In this document: positions 1 through 7,036 of the stretch, piece after piece
Numbering within the stretch: the stretch's first letter is position 1
How the letters are laid out: each line of letters begins with the position of its first letter
Source of the DNA: an uncultured Prevotellaceae bacterium
GTDB taxonomy: Bacteria > Bacteroidota > Bacteroidia > Bacteroidales > Bacteroidaceae
DNA: 14,404 nt
Assembly (NCBI GenBank): GCA_900315105.1
Contig: OMXX01000094.1
Location: 1-14,404, forward strand
Direction of reading: 5' to 3'
Notes under the pieces: model-generated
The model's database searches: none
What the model saw: only the letters and a program-made list of their open reading frames with translations
Told to the model about the DNA's origin: nothing
Made by a program: the position numbers and the translations under genes

Positions 1-18
1 AGCAGGGTTAATCCCCAT
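1..18 (-). CDS. Possible start of a further gene, cut by the window edge
   Basis: An ATG at 18-16 reads M-G-I-N-P-A to the window edge. It lies 8 nt after a perfect AGGAGG (27-32), which is unusual in a window whose other starts lack such sites. Only six codons are visible, so neither product nor reality can be judged. It would be the next gene after the 56-residue membrane ORF, 31 nt downstream of that stop. Confidence 0.25.
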
Positions 19-26
19 AGATATGT

Positions 27-32
27 CCTCCT
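27..32 (-). promoter_or_regulatory. Shine-Dalgarno-like AGGAGG
   Basis: The minus strand reads AGGAGG, then ACATATCT, then ATG at 18. The spacing is ideal for ribosome binding. Bacteroidota mostly rely on AT-rich leaders, so the match may be chance, but it is the main reason to suspect a start at 18. Confidence 0.3.
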
Positions 33-49
33 GCCGTACAACTCGGTCT

Positions 50-220
50 TCATATTGGCCTTCCGTTCCTCCAGGCCAACACGAAGACCTCTTTAGTTTG
101 AAGACGTTCGTGACGATGTTCAGCGACGATAACCATCTTTTTATAATACTTTCGTTTACCAGTAAAACGCCAGTAATGGTATAGCCAGAATAAAAACAGG
201 ACAAATAAAAATAATTTCAT
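50..220 (-). CDS. Small single-TM protein (56 aa), unknown function
   Basis: This short ORF starts 13 nt after the stop of the CHAT protease gene, on the same strand. It begins MKLFLFVLFLFWLYHYW and ends at a TGA at 52-50. Residues 2-14 are almost purely aliphatic or aromatic. A strongly basic stretch follows (R18, K22-K24, K27-K28), then a basic 28-residue tail rich in H and R. By the positive-inside rule the tail would be cytoplasmic. I recognise no family. Position and composition make it a plausible last member of the caspase-CHAT operon. It could instead be the decayed front of a longer gene, or chance. Confidence 0.5.
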   Translation of the reverse strand: MKLFLFVLFLFWLYHYWRFTGKRKYYKKMVIVAEHRHERLQTKEVFVLAWRNGRPI

Positions 221-233
221 AACCTAAATCATA

Positions 234-2888
234 TTAGTGAAGTAACACAAATCCACCCCAATCACGGACTCCGTATTTTGGATTCTTACTATCTTTCATG
301 CTCTTCTGGGCACTATAGAAAGCCCTGTCAATGTCTTTTCCAGAAAGGAGGAACTCATAAAAACGTCTCATCAGTTCCTCTGTTGCAGCATCGGGTACTG
401 ACCATAAGCTCATTAAGATGTTATTTGCGCCTGCGAGTTTAAAAGCCCTCTGTAAGCCATAAACGCCCTCATCACCCTTAATCTCCCCAAGACCTGTTTC
501 ACAAGCGGATAGAACAACCAACTCGCAAGAACCAAGATTTTGAGTTTCTATCTCATCTGCTCTCAGGATACCATCTTCATATCCCGTTTGAAAGGACTGG
601 GGCTTAAAGTCATCCTTCCAGGCTGCATTTGCATTTGCAAAAAACAGTCCTGAATTATGCATTGCACTACTATGTTCGTGTTCCTTGTCTTCATTGAAGA
701 AACCATGAGTCGAAACATGTATAATATCAGCGCTAGAAGCTTCACGCTTAAAGGAAGATTCTGTCGCACTATTCCCTGTGTGAGGGGTAACAGAAACCAC
801 TTTCCCTTTTAACATACGGGAGATATTATCAACTTCGCTTAATGAACCAGGTAGGTATATTAAATTGTCACCACGCAGAACAGCTCGTGTTTTTACCACA
901 TTCTCATTCTCTGAGTCTGCTATTCCATAATCGATACCGCCCCAAAGAGCAACTTTCATCTGCTCTATTTCAAATTCCTTTTTTGTACCCTTCTTGTATA
1001 AGTCAATAGGATTTGCCAAGGCTCTCAAATTATATTTATCCCCTATCGTCGTATTATCATCAATAAACAATGCCATCAAAGGTATCCGATGTACTATGCC
1101 TGCTGGTGAATACACAACATTTCCCTTGGAATCAATTTTACCGGCTAACTTTTCAAACAAATAGTGATAAGCCTTATTGTCCACACATAAGCCAGGGGTG
1201 TTTGTTCGAGCGATTTCTGCCAAGGATGACAACTCTTCTGATGAACACATCGGCAAAAACAAAAGGCCTTCTTTCTTATTTAACAAGAATGCCCCTAAAG
1301 AAGATCCGTGCTTCCCTGGCATTTCCACATAGGTAATAAGACTTTCTTCGCGTGAAAGAGACGATTTTATATCCGCTACACGAATATCAGAATAATTACT
1401 TCTGGCAAATTCAGAGCACTTCACAGAGAGTTCTTTCTCTAATTCTGATATTTTCTGCTTAAGATACATTCTTCTGGCAAAGTTACCTGGTCCAACAACC
1501 TCGTCTCGTGCTATCAATTCCTGTTTGAAAGCAATATACTGTTCATAATCGTTTAACAGAGTCGTGTCTGAAGAGTTTATCAGTGTGTTTCTAAGCAAAG
1601 CATCGGTTCTCATAAGCAACCCACGGTTAAATACCTCATTCTCGAAACATAGTTCTACTAGTTTCTCATTATTGGGATGTTCTTCTAAAAGGGCAAGAGC
1701 ATAAGAAAATGGCTCTTTCAATTCTTGTGAAAAATACTCCTGCTGACTGGTCGTCATTCCAGCAAAATTTTTAGAAATCTGTGTTCGGAGACCTCTGCAA
1801 CAATGAATTAGCCTGTCTATATTTTCAGAGGATTCCTCATTCTGATACTTGATTACACGAGCTTCTGCCAACAAATAACCTAAATCTTCTTCACTGTAAT
1901 ATTTATCCATGAAACGCATATAGACATTCATGAAACGTCTAGCATTCTTATAGTCGTGAAGAATGTAACAATACTCAGCGAAATCGCCAAGCGGATCTAA
2001 ATCCTCCTCTTTATCAATGGCAGGAACAATATTGATTCCATTTAAAAGCATAGCTTGTGCCTGGAATATATCATTTTTCTCTAAATACCATGATATCAAT
2101 CGATTTACAAACGTCAATTTCAATGACGACTTAAACCTAGGAACCTGCCATACATGACTTATATAATTCTTCAAAGAATCAATTGCTGCATCTGGATTTT
2201 CAAGATACAAACCACATATGATGTCATATTTTAGATTGTGCTCCAACGTGTATAGGTCAGAATGCTCCTCATCAATGATTGGTAATTTGTAACCATGCTC
2301 CGCAAGCATGTCATTAACTTTTGAAAAACGTTTGTTGTTATCAAACTTCTTCAATTCATTATACATTTCCAGCTGCTTCTCCCTATCCCCCATTTTTTCA
2401 TACAGTCGGAACAAGTCCCTTGCTGCAACTGCATGAAGAAAATCCAAACTTAGCTTTGACATCTCCTTGTCATCGTCCGAAACATCTGACATATCGGGCT
2501 TCAGATTTAAAAAGTCCCTTCCAATCTTCTCTGCCTTGCTATATTCACCTACATGCAGATAACAATCCCTTAGCATATCTTTATTGGGCAGATTCTTCAG
2601 ATGATCATTCACATAAGATGTATCTCCTTCTGCAATAAAAATGGCAGCGTGATAATGGTGGTTTGAATATAATTCTTTGAACGTCTTATCTGTAAGAGCA
2701 TAATTCAGGATATGCACATCTTTTGGGAACATCCATTCTAATACAAATATGATAATAACAAGACCTACAAAAGCTCCTGCTATAGAAAGTAAAAGCCAAG
2801 CATACATTAAGAGAAAATGGTATATATTCTCGAATATATTACTCATGAATATTCTCCTAAATATATTTTTCTTTTCTGGATTATTCAT
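234..2888 (-). CDS. Membrane-anchored TPR-CHAT protease
   Basis: An 884-residue CHAT-domain protein (caspase HetF associated with TPRs; clan CD Cys protease). A basic N-terminus (residues 6-12) precedes one TM helix at about 27-52. Roughly 60-500 is an all-helical, TPR-like array, and 540-884 is the CHAT domain. The predicted catalytic dyad is visible: His728 in HVSTHGF and Cys796 in VLSACETGLG. The usual DEGVYGLQRAF and LWSVPD motifs follow, so the enzyme looks intact. Basic residues before the TM predict that TPR and CHAT are extracytoplasmic, which is unusual because characterised TPR-CHAT proteins such as Csx29 are cytosolic. The gene starts 6 nt after the two-TM gene. An internal Met15 (at 2846) is an alternative start. 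The fold and active site are secure; the substrate is unknown. Confidence 0.93.
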   Translation of the reverse strand: MNNPEKKNIFRRIFMSNIFENIYHFLLMYAWLLLSIAGAFVGLVIIIFVLEWMFPKDVHILNYALTDKTFKELYSNHHYHAAIFIAEGDTSYVNDHLKNLPNKDMLRDCYLHVGEYSKAEKIGRDFLNLKPDMSDVSDDDKEMSKLSLDFLHAVAARDLFRLYEKMGDREKQLEMYNELKKFDNNKRFSKVNDMLAEHGYKLPIIDEEHSDLYTLEHNLKYDIICGLYLENPDAAIDSLKNYISHVWQVPRFKSSLKLTFVNRLISWYLEKNDIFQAQAMLLNGINIVPAIDKEEDLDPLGDFAEYCYILHDYKNARRFMNVYMRFMDKYYSEEDLGYLLAEARVIKYQNEESSENIDRLIHCCRGLRTQISKNFAGMTTSQQEYFSQELKEPFSYALALLEEHPNNEKLVELCFENEVFNRGLLMRTDALLRNTLINSSDTTLLNDYEQYIAFKQELIARDEVVGPGNFARRMYLKQKISELEKELSVKCSEFARSNYSDIRVADIKSSLSREESLITYVEMPGKHGSSLGAFLLNKKEGLLFLPMCSSEELSSLAEIARTNTPGLCVDNKAYHYLFEKLAGKIDSKGNVVYSPAGIVHRIPLMALFIDDNTTIGDKYNLRALANPIDLYKKGTKKEFEIEQMKVALWGGIDYGIADSENENVVKTRAVLRGDNLIYLPGSLSEVDNISRMLKGKVVSVTPHTGNSATESSFKREASSADIIHVSTHGFFNEDKEHEHSSAMHNSGLFFANANAAWKDDFKPQSFQTGYEDGILRADEIETQNLGSCELVVLSACETGLGEIKGDEGVYGLQRAFKLAGANNILMSLWSVPDAATEELMRRFYEFLLSGKDIDRAFYSAQKSMKDSKNPKYGVRDWGGFVLLH

Positions 2889-2894
2889 ATTCTA

Positions 2895-3101
2895 TTAGTG
2901 TATTATTTGGTAAGCCACATAGATAGCTGCAACAAATATAGCGAACCATGTTACTGGCGAGAATAGCACCATAACAACATAATGAACATTGTTAAGGAAA
3001 GCATCCTTAAAGGATTCTCCCTTTGAATAATGGGATCTAAGTACCAGAAACAGGTACAGACATGCCAACAGAACCAGTAATTCCTTCAGTATAGTTATCA
3101 T
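2895..3101 (-). CDS. Small two-TM membrane protein (68 aa)
   Basis: Its ATG overlaps the TGA of the five-TM gene in an ATGA (3098-3101), indicating translational coupling. The protein has two hydrophobic segments, about 3-21 and 41-66, joined by a basic loop (R22 to K32). This fits a hairpin with the loop in the cytoplasm and both ends outside. It has no Cys or motif I recognise. Its place between the five-TM protein and the CHAT protease suggests a small subunit of the same membrane assembly, which is an inference from position only. Confidence 0.8.
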   Translation of the reverse strand: MITILKELLVLLACLYLFLVLRSHYSKGESFKDAFLNNVHYVVMVLFSPVTWFAIFVAAIYVAYQIIH

Positions 3102-4144
3102 TGCTCTTTTATAAAAGGAGTTAGGTCAAAAACCACGGACTTTAGGAAAGAAAGCACTTCATCCTTGTCCATTCTTTCATCACGTTGTATTCCATACTTC
3201 GACAAAGCACAGAATTTATGAGTCTCTGCATCAAATCTTACCGAGAAAGTCCATAAATAGGAAATGGAGTCTGCAACATACTGATATTGATCAAGATAAT
3301 ATTGATCATCGTTGATGATTGTATCACATGCAATAACCTCTCCCGAAAAATATTTCTGCTCTTCAGGAAGGGACTGAAGTAAAATAGACATATAATCCGA
3401 ATGACGCCTTTTAGGAGAGACACCCGACATAACCAGTTCGCAAATAGAGTCACTTGCCAATTCCCATAACGTAACATCTTGGGGCATATCCTCCATATCC
3501 ATTATCTCCTTTGTCGAATGGCTCCATTTGCTTGTTGATTCAAACAAAAGAAGACCATCACTATAACTATTTGAGGGAATCGACAAAGAACTAAGCTCGT
3601 GTTTCTTACTCTTATTCTCCATTTCAATATTAGTATAGAGCATATAAGAAATAGAAAACACACTCAGAATAAAGAATAAAAGCCAGACCCATCCACCTGG
3701 GGAAAACTTACGTTCAGATTTGGGATAGAGTTGTTTAACCGATTTGGATTTCCCCAAATAGAATAGGAATGTTATTGTCAGCAAAAGCTGAAGTGCAGGA
3801 GATAACGCATACATCCAGTGTAAGTAAATTATCTTTCCCAATAATTGAATCAGTTGAAACAAAACGACTATTAAATTCAGCCCTAATGCCCATCTGACAC
3901 ATGTAATGCCATCTGGTTTGCCCTTTAGCAATCTAATGATGCTCCAAAAAGACAGGCAAAGCATAACAATATCAAGGCATGCCAAAATGAGGCTGAAAAT
4001 AATCGGTTCATCCTCTGCCACCGTGGCGTCCATCATGTCATAGTACATCCTAGGTAAGTCCTGATATACAGTTCTGATAAGTAAATAAAAGAACAAGAAC
4101 AGGAATGTGCTAAGAACAAATCCAGGTACTTTTCTGTTATTCAT
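3098..4144 (-). CDS. Five-TM protein with C-terminal extracytoplasmic domain, unknown
   Basis: I chose the ATG at 4144 (MNNRKVPGF, 348 aa) because it forms an ATGA overlap with the caspase stop (4141-4144). An in-frame ATG at 4210 would overlap the caspase gene by 70 bp and add residues unlike a membrane-protein start. TM helices are visible at about 9-23, 48-70, 85-106, 113-130 and 152-170. The 71-84 and 131-151 loops are basic and the 24-47 loop is acidic, so the N-terminus should be inside and the C-terminal 178 residues outside. That soluble domain is polar, without a motif I can name. It should share a compartment with the caspase and CHAT domains, making it a candidate sensor, scaffold or substrate (inference). 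Confidence 0.85.
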   Translation of the reverse strand: MNNRKVPGFVLSTFLFLFFYLLIRTVYQDLPRMYYDMMDATVAEDEPIIFSLILACLDIVMLCLSFWSIIRLLKGKPDGITCVRWALGLNLIVVLFQLIQLLGKIIYLHWMYALSPALQLLLTITFLFYLGKSKSVKQLYPKSERKFSPGGWVWLLFFILSVFSISYMLYTNIEMENKSKKHELSSLSIPSNSYSDGLLLFESTSKWSHSTKEIMDMEDMPQDVTLWELASDSICELVMSGVSPKRRHSDYMSILLQSLPEEQKYFSGEVIACDTIINDDQYYLDQYQYVADSISYLWTFSVRFDAETHKFCALSKYGIQRDERMDKDEVLSFLKSVVFDLTPFIKEQ

Positions 4145-5157
4145 TTCTTCTTCCATAGGTAAAAGGCGATTATAATGACAGCCAAAAGAATGGCAAGACC
4201 TACTATCCAATAAATCTGAGTATCGGCACCATCATGATTACCACAATCATCTATCTCCACAATAGTGGTATCCGGCTTTTCTTCTAACATCTGAAGAGCA
4301 TCAATCGTTGTTGCGAACTCAGGAGATTGTCTAGTACTTTTATTGAAGGACTCCACGTTACTTCTTATATCCGCACATAGAGAAAGTAGGCTATTCAATC
4401 CGTCCTTTTCATAAGCCTTGATGAAGGCGTATGTTAATGAACCATACCATTTGTTTTCTGAGACTTCATATTCTGCATTTAACTGATAACTCTGACATGC
4501 GCTTATGAACAGAACATCTGATATGCCATCAGATTTTGCAACCCCGACAACATTTTTCAAGTCCTTATGAACTGCTCTTACTGTGCTATCTGGTCCGAAT
4601 ACTGGATAGCCACCGCGACAGTTCTCCATCTCTTTAGTATCACGGAAAGAATCGCCACTATGACAAGCATCCAGGAGAACAATCACAAGTCCATCTGAAC
4701 CTGCTGCCTTTCTAAGTCTGAAGATGTGTTCTGATAGGACATCATCACGCAAATGTTTCTCTCCATGATAATCAGAACTGTATTTAACCTTTGCATCATA
4801 TGGAATTAAGGCCTCGTCAAGAGAATCTGATTCTTCCTCACCAACGGCAATCATTTGCTGGCCATGACAAGAAAACGAAACAAGAACGGTATCGCCATGG
4901 CAAGTCGCCTTTTGCAGGCCATCTAATTCTTTCAGGATATTAACCAATGTGGCTTTTTCGTCAAGAATTGATTTTACGGAAAAAGAACTAGACAACACGC
5001 TTTCTAACAGGGATACGTCATTGTCTGCATGAATCTTTCTCCAACCGCTTTCTTCAGGATAGTTGGCAACTCCCACCAACAAAGCCCGGCGTTGCTGTGC
5101 TGGGCATAACAACGTCACAAATGAAAGGGAAATAACCAACCACCTTCTCATACTCAT
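4141..5157 (-). CDS. Caspase-family (C14) cysteine peptidase with signal peptide and C-terminal TM
   Basis: A 338-residue metacaspase-like p20 domain protein. An N-terminal signal peptide (MSMRRW, then a hydrophobic core to L17, then CPAQQ, with likely cleavage after A20) is followed by the domain start RRALLVGVANYP. The catalytic dyad is visible: His98 in SFSCHGQ and Cys165 in LLDACHSGD. FISACQSYQLNAEYE and GSLTYAF, typical of later parts of the fold, follow. Residues 315-335 form a TM helix ending in KKK. This topology puts the peptidase outside the inner membrane, held by its C-terminus. Starts at 5157 (ATGA overlap with the upstream gene) and 5151 are equally possible. The family is certain. 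Cleavage specificity cannot be read from the sequence, though metacaspases usually cut after Arg or Lys. Confidence 0.93.
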   Translation of the reverse strand: MSMRRWLVISLSFVTLLCPAQQRRALLVGVANYPEESGWRKIHADNDVSLLESVLSSSFSVKSILDEKATLVNILKELDGLQKATCHGDTVLVSFSCHGQQMIAVGEEESDSLDEALIPYDAKVKYSSDYHGEKHLRDDVLSEHIFRLRKAAGSDGLVIVLLDACHSGDSFRDTKEMENCRGGYPVFGPDSTVRAVHKDLKNVVGVAKSDGISDVLFISACQSYQLNAEYEVSENKWYGSLTYAFIKAYEKDGLNSLLSLCADIRSNVESFNKSTRQSPEFATTIDALQMLEEKPDTTIVEIDDCGNHDGADTQIYWIVGLAILLAVIIIAFYLWKKK

Positions 5158-6050
5158 TGACCAAAGAAATTCATCATAGCCTGAATCTTTTGAACTCGCT
5201 GCTCAACGTCCTGCTCAGAATGCCCAAGCCTTTCATTCATTGAAAGGAACTTTTCAGCCCTATTGTCATCGGGGCCAGTCTCCGTCACTACCATCGACAA
5301 CCAGAACATAAGTAAGCTATCGTAAACTCCATCTTCAAGTTCTTTTAGATCTGTATAGATAATGTTCTCACCCTCGGAGTTGAGTTGTTGCTGGCAATCT
5401 TTCCAGTTCAAATTTAGAAAATTAAGCTGCTGACGAGTAGGTCCATAAGATACAAAATCATTCCATGAAGAACCATTTGCTGAGAATATCAAATACCCCA
5501 TGTTGATAATTGATTTTTTCTGATGCATAGACAAGTCTCCATACATTGAGCTAACCATATCTATTGGATCATCTTCGTCATCCATAAACTGCGAAGGGAT
5601 CGGACCAGACTGCCCGGGTATGCCAATTGTCTCTTGATGCTTCATAATAGCCACCCGCATCTTCTGAATGAACTCATTAGCCATTCTCTTTTGGGTGAAA
5701 ATATCGACATCTCTTACATTATAAAAAGGAACATTTGCATTCAATTCCTTTTGAAGATACTTATAATGAAGATAAACAGTCAGATGCCCAGTACTATAAT
5801 TGAACTGGAACAAATAATTTGCTCTATCATCAGAATGTAGGTTTAACCACCTATTGTCATTCTTAACTGGATATACGGTTGTCCCCTTTCCGTCCAAGAA
5901 AGCTTTATTGATTTCATCAATGAGAACCTTGAAGCGGACTTCAATAGGACTTTGTCGCAAATCCTGTTTATCCTTCATTAATGCCTTAGAGAAAGGCAGG
6001 ATAAGCAGTGCAAGCACTAACACGATAAATAGAATAATCAGAGTCACCAT
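5154..6050 (-). CDS. Protein with N-terminal TM anchor and acidic soluble domain, unknown
   Basis: A 298-residue protein, first gene of the caspase-CHAT operon. Residues 2-20 are hydrophobic, followed by basic residues (K22, K26, K28, R32). This favours a cytoplasmic soluble domain, though the cue is weak because the N-terminus has no charge. The soluble part shows an alpha/beta-looking first half (LFQFNYSTGHLTVYLHY) and a linker with a run of acids (MDDEDDP, about 157-163). The end is helical. I recognise no domain or catalytic motif. Its stop overlaps the caspase start (ATGA at 5154-5157), so its product is probably made in step with the caspase. A promoter lies at 6076-6083. It may be a regulator or substrate of the proteases, but this is inference. 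Confidence 0.85.
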   Translation of the reverse strand: MVTLIILFIVLVLALLILPFSKALMKDKQDLRQSPIEVRFKVLIDEINKAFLDGKGTTVYPVKNDNRWLNLHSDDRANYLFQFNYSTGHLTVYLHYKYLQKELNANVPFYNVRDVDIFTQKRMANEFIQKMRVAIMKHQETIGIPGQSGPIPSQFMDDEDDPIDMVSSMYGDLSMHQKKSIINMGYLIFSANGSSWNDFVSYGPTRQQLNFLNLNWKDCQQQLNSEGENIIYTDLKELEDGVYDSLLMFWLSMVVTETGPDDNRAEKFLSMNERLGHSEQDVEQRVQKIQAMMNFFGQ

Positions 6051-6075
6051 ACATGTTATGTTTTAAAATACGGTA

Positions 6076-6083
6076 CAAAATTA
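6076..6083 (-). promoter_or_regulatory. Bacteroides-type -7 box for the caspase-CHAT operon
   Basis: The minus strand reads TAATTTTG, a perfect match to TAnnTTTG, 25 nt before the ATG at 6050. This predicts a leader of about 20 nt. No TTTG sits at the normal 19-21 bp distance; the nearest is 24 bp upstream, so the -33 element is weak. The box lies inside a small dyad, GGTA-N6-TACC, which could be an operator or chance. Confidence 0.55.
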
Positions 6084-6144
6084 CCACATTTTTTTCGATT
6101 TTCTCGTCAAAATAATATTAATCCCAAAATAATTTGTATTTTTG

Positions 6145-7035
6145 TCAATTTTTAGCAGAATAAACCACACCAGAGGCAAAATCCACCACCCATTTATGCT
6201 CTAACAGAAATCCTGCCCCGATGATTGCGGACACAGGTGGTATGTTACTCGAACCTTCCAAGATATACTTACTATTACCCATAACCTGAAATTCTGCCGA
6301 GTAGTTCTTAACCTTTATCTCACCTATTTTATTTCCGATGCTCAGGAGGTCAAAATCCACATTCATCAAATCTGTCATCTTCGTTCCTGCCACACTGGTC
6401 AATGAACTCTTCAGTCCTGTATGTCTGTTAGTTATATCTCCGTTACCCAAAACATATTTTGTTGTTGTATTCAGATTACTTCCAGAATCTACTAAACAAA
6501 CATATTCTTTCCCATTCTTCACCATCCCAACGACAGGAAGACCGTACTTTGAGAATCCATATTCCTGAGGAAAAACGAAGCTGTATTCAGACAACTCCAT
6601 CTTTTCTTCAATAATTGAAGATGAATGTAGCGAACGATTTTCAAAATCTAAGGCAAGTCCATACTTGACCAAGAACTCAATACCCAGTATACCCAGCACA
6701 ACATGTTCTCCAAAAACGGAATCAAAACTTAAGCCTTGTGCGGCATAAAACCGTTCCGAAAACTGACATCCTCCTACACAGAAATCTAAATGAACTTCTT
6801 TCCCTTGAATACCTTCCCCAGAAAAAGAAGTCAGAGTCATTTTTCCATCATAACGTAAACAGTTATCTTGCAATATGCCCAAGATCGCCTCATTCATTAC
6901 ATTATGACGCGATGCCGTATCCACCATGAAAGCCCCTCCAACAGTTCGACCTGATTTTGAAACAAACGAAGCCATAACCATTGGATATTCAACGATTCCA
7001 AAATCCAACAAAGGGCAATCTATTTTTGTCCCCAT
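6145..7035 (-). CDS. Two-lobed retropepsin-like aspartic protease
   Basis: The ATG at 7035 (MGTKIDCPLLDFG, 296 aa) lies 1 nt after the helicase stop. An in-frame ATG at 7077 would overlap the helicase by 41 bp and is less likely. The protein shows two similar lobes. Lobe 1 has Asp39 in FMVDTASRHNVM and a partner LGILGIEFL (114-122) followed by LALDF. Lobe 2 has Asp183 in CLVDSGSN and AIIGAGFL (270-277) followed by WVVDF. This is the arrangement of a fused retropepsin dimer, with both aspartates in one chain. Lobe 1 has DTA instead of the usual DTG, which may tune or lower activity. There is no signal peptide or TM, so it should be cytosolic. Coupling to the helicase suggests they work together. 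The family is well supported; activity is not proven. Confidence 0.8.
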   Translation of the reverse strand: MGTKIDCPLLDFGIVEYPMVMASFVSKSGRTVGGAFMVDTASRHNVMNEAILGILQDNCLRYDGKMTLTSFSGEGIQGKEVHLDFCVGGCQFSERFYAAQGLSFDSVFGEHVVLGILGIEFLVKYGLALDFENRSLHSSSIIEEKMELSEYSFVFPQEYGFSKYGLPVVGMVKNGKEYVCLVDSGSNLNTTTKYVLGNGDITNRHTGLKSSLTSVAGTKMTDLMNVDFDLLSIGNKIGEIKVKNYSAEFQVMGNSKYILEGSSNIPPVSAIIGAGFLLEHKWVVDFASGVVYSAKN

Positions 7036-7036
7036 C

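Noticed and set aside
4145..4210. Upstream extension of the five-TM protein to an ATG at 4210
   Set aside because: It would overlap the caspase gene by 70 bp, including the caspase TM segment, and add a non-membrane-like start. The ATG at 4144 gives a clean ATGA junction.
6116..6125. GGGATTAATA upstream of the left operon as a fourth copy of the shared promoter-like element
   Set aside because: The GTTT box is absent at the required distance and the following bases differ. A perfect TAATTTTG box closer to the gene explains transcription better.
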